Source: Actinoplanes campanulatus | GTDB taxonomy: Bacteria > Actinomycetota > Actinomycetes > Mycobacteriales > Micromonosporaceae | Assembly: GCF_014647795.1 (NCBI RefSeq) | Contig: NZ_BMPW01000014.1 | Span: 1 to 64,000, forward strand | Length of the DNA: 64,000 nt | Direction of reading: 5' to 3' | Shown: in pieces, positions 47,307-55,018 of the stretch | Numbering within the stretch: the stretch's first letter is position 1 | How the letters are laid out: the number at the start of each line of letters is the position of its first letter | The notes under the pieces: generated by a model | The model's input: the letters and a program-made list of their open reading frames with translations, nothing else | What the model was told of the DNA's origin: nothing | The model's database searches: none | Made by a program: the position numbers and the translations under genes

Positions 47307-48527
47307 TCAGGACGAGACGTCGGCGGCCGCGGTGGCCGCGCTGTGGCTGTCGGCTGGGATCTGGGTGGTCAGCCAGTCGGTGACGCGGTCGAGGATGGCG
47401 GGGTCGACCGGGCGGCGGACCTCTTCCTTGTACGCGCGGAGCGACGGCGGGCCGTGCTGGGTGCGCAGCATGTGGGTGACGTCGGGGGCGAGCCAGGTCT
47501 GTACCGGGCCGGGCACGAGCCGCGCGATCGCGGTCAGGTCGGCGGGGTCGACCTGGAGGTCTTTGCCGCCGGTGATGGCGAGGACGGGCATGGTCAGCCG
47601 GGCCAGGTCGTCGCGGGGGTCGTAGCCGAGGAATTCGCGGGTCCACTTGGCGTTGACCTTCACGCCGCCGATGCGGGCGACGTCGGTGGTGGTGGCGCGG
47701 ATCTTGTCATGATTGCGGCTGACCTGGCGGACCAGGTCGGTGCGCAGCACCTTGAGCAGGCCACGAACAAGCGCCGGCAGCGTCGGAGCGAGCGTGTTCG
47801 CCTGCCAGCGCAGCAGGGCGTCCCCGCGCCTGGCGGCGCCGGCCAGCAGCACCACGGCAGCCGGCGGATCTTGCACCATGGCAGCCCGCGGAGCCTGCAC
47901 CACCACAGCCGCCGGCACCTGCACCACCGCGGCCGGCGGTACCTGCACCACCGCAGCCGCCGGTACTTGCACCACCGTGGCCGGCGGGGTCAGCAGCGCC
48001 GCAGCCGCCGGCACCTGCACCACCGCGGCCGGCGAGGTCTGCTGCGCCGCGGCCGACGGGGTCTGCACCGCCGCGACCGGCGGGGTCAGCAGCCGGGCGG
48101 CGGTGATGACTGCCAGGGTTGCGCCTTCGCTGTGCCCGATGAGGGAGACCCGGGCGGCGTCGGTTTCCGGGCGGGCCGCCAGCGCGGCATACCCGGCGGC
48201 CACGTCGTCGGCGTTGTCGAACAGCCCGGCCCGCATCCAGCCGCTCCGACCCTCGGTGGTGCCGTCGCGCAGCACCCGGCTTTCGCCCACGCCGCGCTTG
48301 TCGTAGCGCAGCGAGGCGATGCCCGCGCGTGCCAGGGCGTGCGCCAACTGCCGGGTGGAGTCGATCGGCAGTCTCGGGGCGTTCGAATCCCGGTCGATCG
48401 GCCCGGAGCCGCTGACCAGCACGGCCGCCGGAAAGGGCCCGGCGCCGGCGGGCAGTGTCAGCGTGCCGGCGAGGTCCCGGTCCGGGCCGGGGAAGCGCAG
48501 CTCGACCTCGCGCACCGTGGCGGTCAT
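47307..48527 (-). CDS. Alpha/beta hydrolase (S33-like) with internal 8-residue repeats
   Basis: Hydrolase of 406 residues. The N-terminal part gives the oxyanion region VLVSGSGPIDRDSNAPRLP, the strand SLRYDKRGVGES, and the nucleophile elbow GHSEGA with Ser133. The acid and base appear in VLAITGGKDLQVDP and APDVTHMLR. Homologous proteins would go straight from GHSEGATLAVITAAR to a strand like PPAAVVLLAGAARRG; here about 80 residues of Ala/Val/Gln/Pro repeats (residues about 148-227) are inserted at that point, encoded by ten 24-bp units. The ATG overlaps the stop of the PH-like gene (ATGA). Possible esterase or peptidase; the insert could affect folding or substrate access. Confidence 0.8.
   Translation of the reverse strand: MTATVREVELRFPGPDRDLAGTLTLPAGAGPFPAAVLVSGSGPIDRDSNAPRLPIDSTRQLAHALARAGIASLRYDKRGVGESRVLRDGTTEGRSGWMRAGLFDNADDVAAGYAALAARPETDAARVSLIGHSEGATLAVITAARLLTPPVAAVQTPSAAAQQTSPAAVVQVPAAAALLTPPATVVQVPAAAVVQVPPAAVVQVPAAVVVQAPRAAMVQDPPAAVVLLAGAARRGDALLRWQANTLAPTLPALVRGLLKVLRTDLVRQVSRNHDKIRATTTDVARIGGVKVNAKWTREFLGYDPRDDLARLTMPVLAITGGKDLQVDPADLTAIARLVPGPVQTWLAPDVTHMLRTQHGPPSLRAYKEEVRRPVDPAILDRVTDWLTTQIPADSHSAATAAADVSS
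47848..48087 (-). repeat. 24-bp coding minisatellite, about ten units
   Basis: Ten consecutive 24-bp units (phase starts 47848, 47872, 47896 and so on), most beginning TGCACCACCGC on the plus strand, encode 8-residue steps such as VVQVPAAA on the minus strand inside the alpha/beta hydrolase. Confidence 0.85.
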
Positions 48528-48871
48528 CGGGCGGCCCGGATCCGTTCGGCGAGGGCCTCGGCGTCGGCGTCGCCGAGCAGCACCGAGGCGAGCTTCTGGC
48601 CGGTCAGGGTGAGCCGGACCCCGCCCTGGCCGCGCCCGGCGACGACGAACTCCGCGCCGTGTCTGGTGCGCCAGGTGCCGATCTTCCGGACGCCGGGCAG
48701 TGACAGGCCGGGAGCGCGCAGCCCGTGCGTGGCGGCCAGCGCGTCCGGCACCACCTCGACCGCGGTGATCGCGGTCAGCGGGATGGTCACGTCGCCATGC
48801 AGCCCGGCGACCTTCTCGGCGGCGGTGAGCTTGATGGTGAGTGCGGACGGGGTCATGGACACAACGCTCAT
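48524..48871 (-). CDS. PH-domain-like small protein
   Basis: Cytoplasmic protein of about 115 residues with a predominantly beta layout: LTIKLTAAEKVAGLHGDVTI, PLTAITAVEVVPDALAA, LPGVRKIGTWRTRHGAEFVV, GVRLTLTGQKLASVLLGDAD and a final helix AEALAERIRAAR. This is the pattern of bacterial PH-like domains (seven strands plus C-terminal helix); I do not see a known subfamily. Start at 48871 is chosen; 48889 and 48856 are alternatives. It is translationally coupled to the hydrolase gene downstream and divergent from an HTH regulator; an ATTCTCA/TGAGAAT inverted repeat lies between them. Confidence 0.6.
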   Translation of the reverse strand: MSVVSMTPSALTIKLTAAEKVAGLHGDVTIPLTAITAVEVVPDALAATHGLRAPGLSLPGVRKIGTWRTRHGAEFVVAGRGQGGVRLTLTGQKLASVLLGDADAEALAERIRAAR

Positions 48872-48881
48872 ACCCTGTACT

Positions 48882-48917
48882 ATTCTCATTCATGCGAACG
48901 ATGTCAAGCTTGAGAAT
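48882..48917. promoter_or_regulatory. Inverted half-sites between PH-like gene and HTH regulator
   Basis: ATTCTCA (48882-48888) and TGAGAAT (48911-48917) are exact inverted copies 29 bp apart centre to centre, in an AT-rich divergent promoter region. Candidate operator for the adjacent regulator. Confidence 0.45.
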
Positions 48918-48937
48918 GGTCTAGGGACGTGCCCGAG

Positions 48938-49459
48938 ATGACCACGGCGGAGCTGCTGCTGCATCCGGTCCGGTTGCGGATCGTGCAGGCCTTCCTCGGC
49001 GATCGCGCCCTCACCACGCTGCGCCTGCGGGAGCTGCTCCCCGACGTGGCGACCGCAACCCTCTATCGGCAGGTGGCCACCCTGGCTGAGGCCGGGGTCC
49101 TGGAGGTGGCCGAGGAGCGCCGGGTGCGCGGCGCGGCCGAGCGCACCTACCGGCTACGCACCGGGAGCGCGCTCATCGACGCTGCGGCGGCCGCTCAACT
49201 GACCGTCGAGCAGCACCGGGCCGCGTTCGCCGCGTTCGCGGCGGGGCTGCTCGCCGACTACGACCGCTACCTCGCACGCGGCGACATCGATCTCGGCCGC
49301 GATCTGGTCGGCTACCGGCAGGCGGCGCTGCACCTCACCGACGACGAGCTCGGCGAGCTGATCACCGAGCTGGCCGGGGTGTTCGCCCGGCGCATGGCAC
49401 TGCCACCCGAGGGCCGCACCCGCCGGCTGCTGACCACCATCCTGATGCCGGCGGATTAA
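48938..49459 (+). CDS. Winged-helix (ArsR-like HTH_20) transcriptional regulator
   Basis: Regulator of 173 residues. The N-terminal winged helix is clear: TTAELLLHPVRLRIVQAFLG, LTTLRLRELLPDVATATLYR, QVATLAEAGVLEVAEERRVR, ending RGAAERTYRL. The C-terminal ~90 residues are helical (LTVEQHRAAFAAFAAGLLAD, LTDDELGELITELAGVFARR) and resemble the effector domain often joined to this HTH. ATG 48938 has AGGGA at usable distance; GTG 48929 is an alternative. Divergent from the PH-like/hydrolase operon, which it probably controls through the half-sites in the shared promoter. Its stop overlaps the convergent LysR gene by four bases. Confidence 0.8.
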   Translation: MTTAELLLHPVRLRIVQAFLGDRALTTLRLRELLPDVATATLYRQVATLAEAGVLEVAEERRVRGAAERTYRLRTGSALIDAAAAAQLTVEQHRAAFAAFAAGLLADYDRYLARGDIDLGRDLVGYRQAALHLTDDELGELITELAGVFARRMALPPEGRTRRLLTTILMPAD

Positions 49460-50394
49460 CCGGTCCGGGTGCCGAGGTGGGCCAGGAAGGTCCGGACGGC
49501 TCCGGCCGGCGGTGTTCGTGGCCCGTTCCAGATCGCGCGCAGCTCGCGGCGCAGATCGAGGTCGACGACCACGACATGGTGCAACCGATCGCCGCGCAGG
49601 TCGTCGGCGACCGCCAGCCGGCTCAGGACCGCGGGACCGGCACCGGCGAGGACGGCGGCGCGCACCGATGCGGTGGTGGACAGTTCGAGCGCCGGTTTCG
49701 ACTGGCGGGCGCCCGCGCCCAGGCGGCTCCGGAGCGCGGTCGCCAGAAATTCGCGGGTCCCGGAGCCCGCCTCGCGGGTGACCAGGGGTGTGTCGTTGAG
49801 TTCCTCGGCGGTGACCCCGGCGCTCCGGCGCGTCCAGCGGTGATCGGGCAGGACGACGAGGACCAGCTCGTCGTGGGCGACGACACGACTGCGCAGCCCG
49901 CGCGGCGTGCCGGATCCCTCGATGAAGCCGAGGTCGGCGTCCCCGGCCCGGATCTGATCGACGACGGTGTCGCTGTTGGTGGCCTGGAGCACCACCTCGA
50001 TCGGCTCCTTCCCCTGGTGGCGGGCCTGCGCTCGCATGGTCACCAGCCAGGCCGGAAGCAGCTGCTCGGCGATGGTCAGGCTGGCCGCGATCCGCATCCG
50101 GCCCTGGGCGTCGGCGCGCAGTGACGCGATCCCGGTGTCGACCTCGTGAGCGGCCTGGAGAAGGCGGTCGGCCCAGCCGGCCAGCACGGTGCCGGCCGGG
50201 GTGAGGACGGCGCCGCGGGTGGTGCGCACGGCGAGGCGGATCCCGGTGCGGGCCTCCAGCCCGGCCAGGCGGGCGGAAACGGCCTGCTGGGTAAGGCCGA
50301 GGTCACGTCCGGCAGCACTCAGGCTCCCGGTACGCGCGATCGCGAGCAGCAGCTCCAGCGAAGAGAGATCCGGCATCCGCGCGCTCAAGGCCAC
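49456..50394 (-). CDS. LysR-family regulator
   Basis: Regulator of 312 residues. N-terminal winged helix: SLELLLAIARTGSLSAAGRD and LGLTQQAVSARLAGLEARTG, followed by the linker helix and a two-lobe effector domain (RMRIAASLTIAEQLLPAWLV, GDADLGFIEGSGTPRG, VTREAGSGTREFLATALRS). GTG 50394 has TACGAT eight bases upstream at near-leaderless distance; ATG 50376 is the alternative and fits the usual family length. Divergent from a TDT-family transporter, with a 16-bp palindrome between them. YeiE- and CysB-like relatives respond to small anions; the ligand here may be the transporter's substrate (for example sulfite or a dicarboxylate). Confidence 0.87.
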   Translation of the reverse strand: MALSARMPDLSSLELLLAIARTGSLSAAGRDLGLTQQAVSARLAGLEARTGIRLAVRTTRGAVLTPAGTVLAGWADRLLQAAHEVDTGIASLRADAQGRMRIAASLTIAEQLLPAWLVTMRAQARHQGKEPIEVVLQATNSDTVVDQIRAGDADLGFIEGSGTPRGLRSRVVAHDELVLVVLPDHRWTRRSAGVTAEELNDTPLVTREAGSGTREFLATALRSRLGAGARQSKPALELSTTASVRAAVLAGAGPAVLSRLAVADDLRGDRLHHVVVVDLDLRRELRAIWNGPRTPPAGAVRTFLAHLGTRTG

Positions 50395-50402
50395 AAGCCG
50401 GA

Positions 50403-50408
50403 ATCGTA
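50403..50408 (-). promoter_or_regulatory. -10 box of the LysR gene
   Basis: TACGAT on the minus strand, eight bases before GTG 50394, giving a transcript with almost no leader. It lies between the two outer CACAAG half-sites, so the regulator could repress itself. Confidence 0.4.
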
Positions 50409-50425
50409 CACAGCCACAAATCTGG

Positions 50426-50441
50426 CTTGTGACTTCACAAG
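50426..50441. promoter_or_regulatory. LysR operator palindrome
   Basis: CTTGTGACTTCACAAG, a perfect 7+2+7 palindrome. A third half-site CACAAG lies at 50392-50397. Position is 32 bases from the LysR start and 48 from the transporter start. Confidence 0.65.
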
Positions 50442-50488
50442 CTCGTGGCAGCTACCGGCCGGTTCACCGGACCGGAATCGTGATTTCC

Positions 50489-51586
50489 ATGAGCACGACC
50501 TCGGTACTGCGGAATCTGACCCCGAACTGGTTCGCCTCGGTCATGGGGACCGGCATCGTTGCCACGGCCGCGACGAGCCTGCCCCTGCAATCCGCCGGCC
50601 TGCATCTGTTCGCCACCGGCGTGTGGGCGCTCGCGGCGCTTCTGCTGATCGTGCTGACCGCGGCGACGGTGGTGCATTGGCGCCGTCATCCCCGGACCGC
50701 ACGGGGCCACCACCTCGACCCGGTCATGGCGCACTTCTACGGCGCCCCACCGATGGCGCTGATGACGGTCGGAGCGGGAACATTGCTGGCCGGCCCGCAG
50801 GTGATCGGGCCGCGGGCGGCCGTCGCGGTCGACTGGGCGCTGTGGTCCGCCGGGACGCTCGCGGGCCTGGTCACCGCGGTGGCGATTCCGTACCTACAGT
50901 TCACCCGGCACGAGAGCGTGGATCCGCGCAGCGCGTTCGGTGGCTGGCTGATGGCGGTCGTGCCCCCGATGGTGTCGGCGTCGACGGGTGCGATGCTCGT
51001 GCCGCACACGCCGGCGGGTCAGCCTCGCCTCACCATGATCCTGGTCTGCTACGCGATGTTCGGGATCAGCCTGCTCGCCTCGCTGGTGGTCATCAGCATG
51101 ATCTGGGCCCGGCTGGTTCATCACGAGATCGGGCCGGCCCGGATGGTGCCCACCCTGTGGATCGTTCTCGGCCCGCTCGGCCAGTCGATCACCGCCGCGA
51201 ACCTGCTCGGCGGAGTGGCCTCCACCGCTCTGCCCGCCCCGTACGCGGAGGCGATGGCGGCGTTCGCGGTGCTGTACGGCGTACCGGTCTGGGGTTTCAC
51301 GCTGCTGTGGGCGGCCCTGGCCGCGGCCGTCACGATCCGCACCGCCCGCCGGCACCTGCCCTTCTCGCTGACCTGGTGGTCGTTCACCTTCCCGGTCGGC
51401 ACGGTGGTCACCGGCACGTCAGGACTGGCCCTGCACACCGGCGCCACCCTGTTCCGTGTCAGCGCCGTCGCCCTCTACGCCGCCCTGGTGGTCGCCTGGG
51501 CCGTGGTCGCGGCACGCACCGCCCGTGGAAGCATCCGCGGCACCCTGTTCGCCCCGGCCCCGCGGCCACTGCCCGCTGGCGTGTGA
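50489..51586 (+). CDS. TDT-family (SLAC1/TehA/Mae1-type) transporter
   Basis: Membrane transporter of 365 residues with about ten spans, of the tellurite-resistance/dicarboxylate transporter family. The start VLRNLTPNWFASVMGTGIVA is a family hallmark; FYGAPPMALMTVGAGTLLAG, GGWLMAVVPPMVSASTGAML and WWSFTFPVGTVVTGTSGLAL follow. Members include sulfite exporters, malate permeases and anion channels. The ATG at 50489 lacks a strong ribosome binding site; a GTG nine bases upstream is possible. Divergent LysR regulator and palindrome suggest substrate-induced expression. Confidence 0.87.
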   Translation: MSTTSVLRNLTPNWFASVMGTGIVATAATSLPLQSAGLHLFATGVWALAALLLIVLTAATVVHWRRHPRTARGHHLDPVMAHFYGAPPMALMTVGAGTLLAGPQVIGPRAAVAVDWALWSAGTLAGLVTAVAIPYLQFTRHESVDPRSAFGGWLMAVVPPMVSASTGAMLVPHTPAGQPRLTMILVCYAMFGISLLASLVVISMIWARLVHHEIGPARMVPTLWIVLGPLGQSITAANLLGGVASTALPAPYAEAMAAFAVLYGVPVWGFTLLWAALAAAVTIRTARRHLPFSLTWWSFTFPVGTVVTGTSGLALHTGATLFRVSAVALYAALVVAWAVVAARTARGSIRGTLFAPAPRPLPAGV

Positions 51587-51702
51587 AACGTGATGTCCGG
51601 TTCGGGACCTCGGACCCGGGCACACGGGCGGACCGGTTCTCGGTGGACCGGAGCCGCCGGCCGAAATGACTGGTGAGCAACGTCCGGCGGGAGGTGCGGG
51701 GG

Positions 51703-53805
51703 ATGACGGTCCACAACGAGTCGGCTGCGGCGAGCCGCGCGACCGGGACGGGAGAGCCGATGGCGGGTCTCCGGGCGTCGTTGCTGCGCACTGCCGGCTT
51801 CGCGTCGTTGTTCGTGCTGATGGAAGTCCTGAGCCGGGTGCCGTTCACCCAGAGCACCGACCTGTATTCGCTGTGGCCGTCGGTCGGCGTCGCGGTGATG
51901 TGGTTCGTCGCGCAGCTTCGGTCGCCGGCGCGGTGGATCGACCCGATGGTGCTGGTGGCGGCGCTCGTGGGCATCAACCTGGCCGCCGGCCAGACCGTGG
52001 CGGTCGCCGTGGTGTGCACCCTGCTCGCCCCGTTCCAGGTCGGCGTGTACATGCGGCTGTTGGCGCTTGCGCACCCGCAGCGTCTCGGCGTGGTGGGCCG
52101 TGCCCGGCTGCGCCGCCCCGCGGATCTGTGGCCACAGCTGGCCGCCGCCGTCGGCGCCGCCACCGCCGGCGCTGTGGTCGGCTTCCCGGCCCTTTGGGCG
52201 GTCACCGGCACGTTCCAGTGGGGCCAGGCCGGGACCGTGCTGATCAGTACGGCCACCAGCATGCTGATCTGCGAGGCGATGACCCGGCACGTCGCGGCGG
52301 TGCTGACCGGCCTGCGGGCCCGGCACGGAACCTTGCGGGCGGCGTGGCGGCAGGCGGTGCGCGAGGTGCCGGGCGTTCGCATCGGCGAGTACCTGGCCGT
52401 GATCGGATGCTCGGCGGCCGCCTACGGCGTCATGTTCGCCCTTCCCGGCATCTCCATGGTGTTCCCGCTGCTCGCCCTGACCGTGTGGGCCGCCGTCCGG
52501 CTGTCCACCACCTACGTCCTGATGTTCAGCGCGGCCGTCACCCTCGCCGCGGGCGCGGTGACGCTGTACCAGTCGGGGCCGTTCGCGACGCTCGGCTCAG
52601 CCCAGGCCGCGGTGCTGATCGCGCACGTGTACGCCGCCATGTCCACCCTCATCGGCCTGACCCTGGCCCTGATCCGCGACGAACGCGCCACTCTGACCAC
52701 CGCGCTGACCGCCGAGAAGGAACAGGCATCCCGGCAGGCACAGCTGATGAACGCGATCGTCGACTCCATGTCCGACGGCCTGGGCGTCCACGACCGCGAC
52801 GGCCGTCTGATCATGCACAATCCCGCCACGGTGACCCTGCTGGGCCGAATCCGCTCACCCGAGGCGGTCGACCCCATCGCCTTCTACGGGCTGTGCAACC
52901 TCGACGGCACCCCGATGAACGAACACGACCTGCCCTGGGACCGGGTCACCGCGGACGGGCAGCCACACGTCGCGGACATGCTCGTGCGCAACCCCGACCT
53001 GCCGCACGACCGGATCCTGCGTTCCACCGCCGCCCCGCTGGTCGGCCCGGACGGCTACATGGACCGCGTCGTCTCACTGCTGCGTGACGTCACCGCCGAA
53101 ACCCGTCACCGTGACGCGCTGGCCAGTTTCGCCGGCGTGGTCGCTCACGACCTGCTCAACCCGCTGACCACCATCGAGGGTTGGACCGAGACAGCTGACG
53201 ACGCCCTGGCCGACATCCCCGAGCACCCCGCCGTGGCCACCGCCCACGGCGGCCTGGTCCGGGTCAAACGCGCCGCGGTCCGCATGCGCGGACTGGTCAA
53301 CGACCTGCTCGCCTACACCACCACCCGCGACGCCGCCCTCACCCCGGCCGTCATCGACCTGAACCAGATGGTCACCGACATCGCCGACGCACGCGTCGAC
53401 ACCGCCATCGCCGCCGGCACACCCGTGCCCGCCATCACCGCCGCCGACCTGCACCCCATGAACGCCGACCCGGTACTCACGCGGCAGTTGCTGGACAACC
53501 TCGTCAGCAACGCCGTCAAATACACCGCCGCCGACGTGACCCCGCACATCACGATCTCCAGCGCCCGGGTGGACGACACCGTCGCGGTCACCATCGCCGA
53601 CAACGGCATCGGCATCCCCGCCGGACAGCACGACGCCGTCTTCGACACCTTCCACCGCGCCCACCGCGGCCAGGCCTACTCCGGCACCGGCCTCGGCCTG
53701 TCCATCTGCAAACGCACCGTCGAGCGCCACGGCGGCACCATCACCGCCAGCGGCAACCCCGGCGGCGGCACCCGCTTCACCTTCACCCTGCCCGCCGCGG
53801 CCTGA
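51703..53805 (+). CDS. MASE1-PAS hybrid-type sensor histidine kinase
   Basis: Membrane histidine kinase of 700 residues. Residues of about 20-330 hold eight or more spans of the MASE1 type (YSLWPSVGVAVMWFVAQLRS, FPLLALTVWAAVRLSTTYVL). A PAS domain (about 345-460) follows: QLMNAIVDSMSDGLGVHDRD, then VSLLRDVTAETRHRDALASF. HisKA has its His in FAGVVAHDLLNPLTTIEGW, and HATPase_c shows the N box LLDNLVSNAVKYTA, G1 VTIADNGIGIP and G2 SGTGLGLSICKRTVERHGG. GGAGGTGC precedes the ATG at 51703. No response regulator gene is next to it, so it is an orphan kinase. Confidence 0.9.
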   Translation: MTVHNESAAASRATGTGEPMAGLRASLLRTAGFASLFVLMEVLSRVPFTQSTDLYSLWPSVGVAVMWFVAQLRSPARWIDPMVLVAALVGINLAAGQTVAVAVVCTLLAPFQVGVYMRLLALAHPQRLGVVGRARLRRPADLWPQLAAAVGAATAGAVVGFPALWAVTGTFQWGQAGTVLISTATSMLICEAMTRHVAAVLTGLRARHGTLRAAWRQAVREVPGVRIGEYLAVIGCSAAAYGVMFALPGISMVFPLLALTVWAAVRLSTTYVLMFSAAVTLAAGAVTLYQSGPFATLGSAQAAVLIAHVYAAMSTLIGLTLALIRDERATLTTALTAEKEQASRQAQLMNAIVDSMSDGLGVHDRDGRLIMHNPATVTLLGRIRSPEAVDPIAFYGLCNLDGTPMNEHDLPWDRVTADGQPHVADMLVRNPDLPHDRILRSTAAPLVGPDGYMDRVVSLLRDVTAETRHRDALASFAGVVAHDLLNPLTTIEGWTETADDALADIPEHPAVATAHGGLVRVKRAAVRMRGLVNDLLAYTTTRDAALTPAVIDLNQMVTDIADARVDTAIAAGTPVPAITAADLHPMNADPVLTRQLLDNLVSNAVKYTAADVTPHITISSARVDDTVAVTIADNGIGIPAGQHDAVFDTFHRAHRGQAYSGTGLGLSICKRTVERHGGTITASGNPGGGTRFTFTLPAAA

Positions 53806-53818
53806 ACCGGCTGATCCC

Positions 53819-54943
53819 CTACGGCAGGTCGGTGGCGCCGGACAGCCAGGAGCGGATCAGGGCGCCGTGTTCGCCGAGGGCCGGGGGTGGGGTCGCCGGT
53901 TTCGGGTGCGCGTGGGCGTACCGGATGGGGTGTCTTATCTGTGGGGTCTGACCGGTCTCGATCAACGGATCCAGGCCCAGGTCGCGGGCATGATCGATCG
54001 CCTGGCCGATGTCGCGGACCACCCCGGCGGCGAGGCCGGCCGCGGTCAGGCGCTTCTCCCACTCGGCGGCGGTCGCCGCGGCCAGGGCCTTCTCCAAGGC
54101 CTCGACCAGCGCCTCCCGGTTGGCCACGCGGGACGGATTGTCGGCGAAACGGGGGTCCCCGGCCAGGGACGGCGCGCCGACGACGGCGCACAGGCGGGCG
54201 AACTGACGGTCGTTTCCGCACGCCACGGCGATCGGGGCGTCGGCGCAGCGAAGCGTCTCGTAGGGGGCGATCGACGGATGCCGGTTGCCCATGCGTGATG
54301 GCGCGATTCCGGTGGCCAGGTAGCCGGACGCCTGGTTGACCAGGCCGCCGAGCAGGCTGGACAGCAGATCCACCTGGACGTGGTCGCCGCGGCCGGTGGT
54401 CCGGCGATGGTTGAGGGCGGCGAGAATGCCGATGGTGGCGTCCTTGGCGGTCAGCACGTCCACCAGGGCCACGCCGACCTTGAGCGGGTCGCCGCCGGCC
54501 TCGCCGGTGATGCTCATCAGGCCACCGACCGCCTGCACCAGGAAGTCGTAGCCGGGCAGGTCGGCGTCGCCGAAGCCGGTGATCGAGCAGTAGACGACGC
54601 CGGGGTTGACGGCGGCCACCGATGCGCGGTCGAGGCCGAAGGCGGCCAGGCGCAGATTCTGCACGACCACGTCGGCGCGGGTGGCCAGGGCCAGGGCGGT
54701 GGCGCGGTCGGCCGGGTCGGCGAAATCCAGGGCGATGCTGTATTTGCTGCGGTTGAGGCCTTCGAAGTACGCGGAGGAGGCGGCGCCCCACGGCGGGCCC
54801 CAGGAGCGGGTGTCGTCACCGGTCCCGGGGCGTTCGACCTTGACCACCGTGGCGCCCAGGTCGGCGAGGGTCATGGTGGCGAGCGGGCCGGCCAGCACCC
54901 GGCTGAAGTCGGCGACCACCAGGCCGGACAGCGGGGCGGTCAT
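53819..54943 (-). CDS. CaiB/BaiF-family CoA transferase (family III)
   Basis: Enzyme of 374 residues that moves CoA between carboxylic acids. Family signatures: LSGLVVADFSRVLAGPLATM, TLADLGATVVKVERPGTGDD, NRSKYSIALDFADPADRATA, YCSITGFGDADLPGYDFLVQ, AVGGLMSITGEAGGDPLKVG and HRRTTGRGDHVQVDLLSSLL. The ATG at 54943 begins MTAPLSGLVV with GGGTGG upstream. Convergent to the histidine kinase and divergent from the DrrAB-like transporter; the 11-bp repeats that precede the transporter also lie 25-53 bases upstream of this gene, so both may share regulation. Substrate unknown. Confidence 0.88.
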   Translation of the reverse strand: MTAPLSGLVVADFSRVLAGPLATMTLADLGATVVKVERPGTGDDTRSWGPPWGAASSAYFEGLNRSKYSIALDFADPADRATALALATRADVVVQNLRLAAFGLDRASVAAVNPGVVYCSITGFGDADLPGYDFLVQAVGGLMSITGEAGGDPLKVGVALVDVLTAKDATIGILAALNHRRTTGRGDHVQVDLLSSLLGGLVNQASGYLATGIAPSRMGNRHPSIAPYETLRCADAPIAVACGNDRQFARLCAVVGAPSLAGDPRFADNPSRVANREALVEALEKALAAATAAEWEKRLTAAGLAAGVVRDIGQAIDHARDLGLDPLIETGQTPQIRHPIRYAHAHPKPATPPPALGEHGALIRSWLSGATDLP

Positions 54944-54967
54944 CGCTGCGCCACCCGGTGGAGACGG

Positions 54968-54996
54968 TGAAACCGCGGTGAAACCGCCGTGATCCG
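54968..54996 (+). promoter_or_regulatory. Second SARP-type heptamer array, upstream of drrAB-like genes
   Basis: TGAAACC at 54968, TGAAACC at 54979 and TGATCCG at 54990: three heptamers exactly 11 bp apart. A CATGGT -10-like box follows nine bases after the last one. Likely bound by the BTAD/SARP regulator encoded at the far end of the same transporter operon. Confidence 0.6.
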
Positions 54997-55005
54997 GGCC
55001 GTGCG

Positions 55006-55011
55006 CATGGT
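55006..55011 (+). promoter_or_regulatory. Candidate -10 of the DrrAB-like operon
   Basis: CATGGT matches A at position 2 and T at position 6 of TAnnnT and ends seven bases before the ATG at 55019, consistent with a leaderless transcript. Confidence 0.35.
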
Positions 55012-55018
55012 CCCCACT

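Noticed and set aside
47848-48087. The 24-bp periodic repeat as a CRISPR array
   Set aside because: Units are contiguous without unique spacers, lie in frame inside a hydrolase gene and there are no cas genes.
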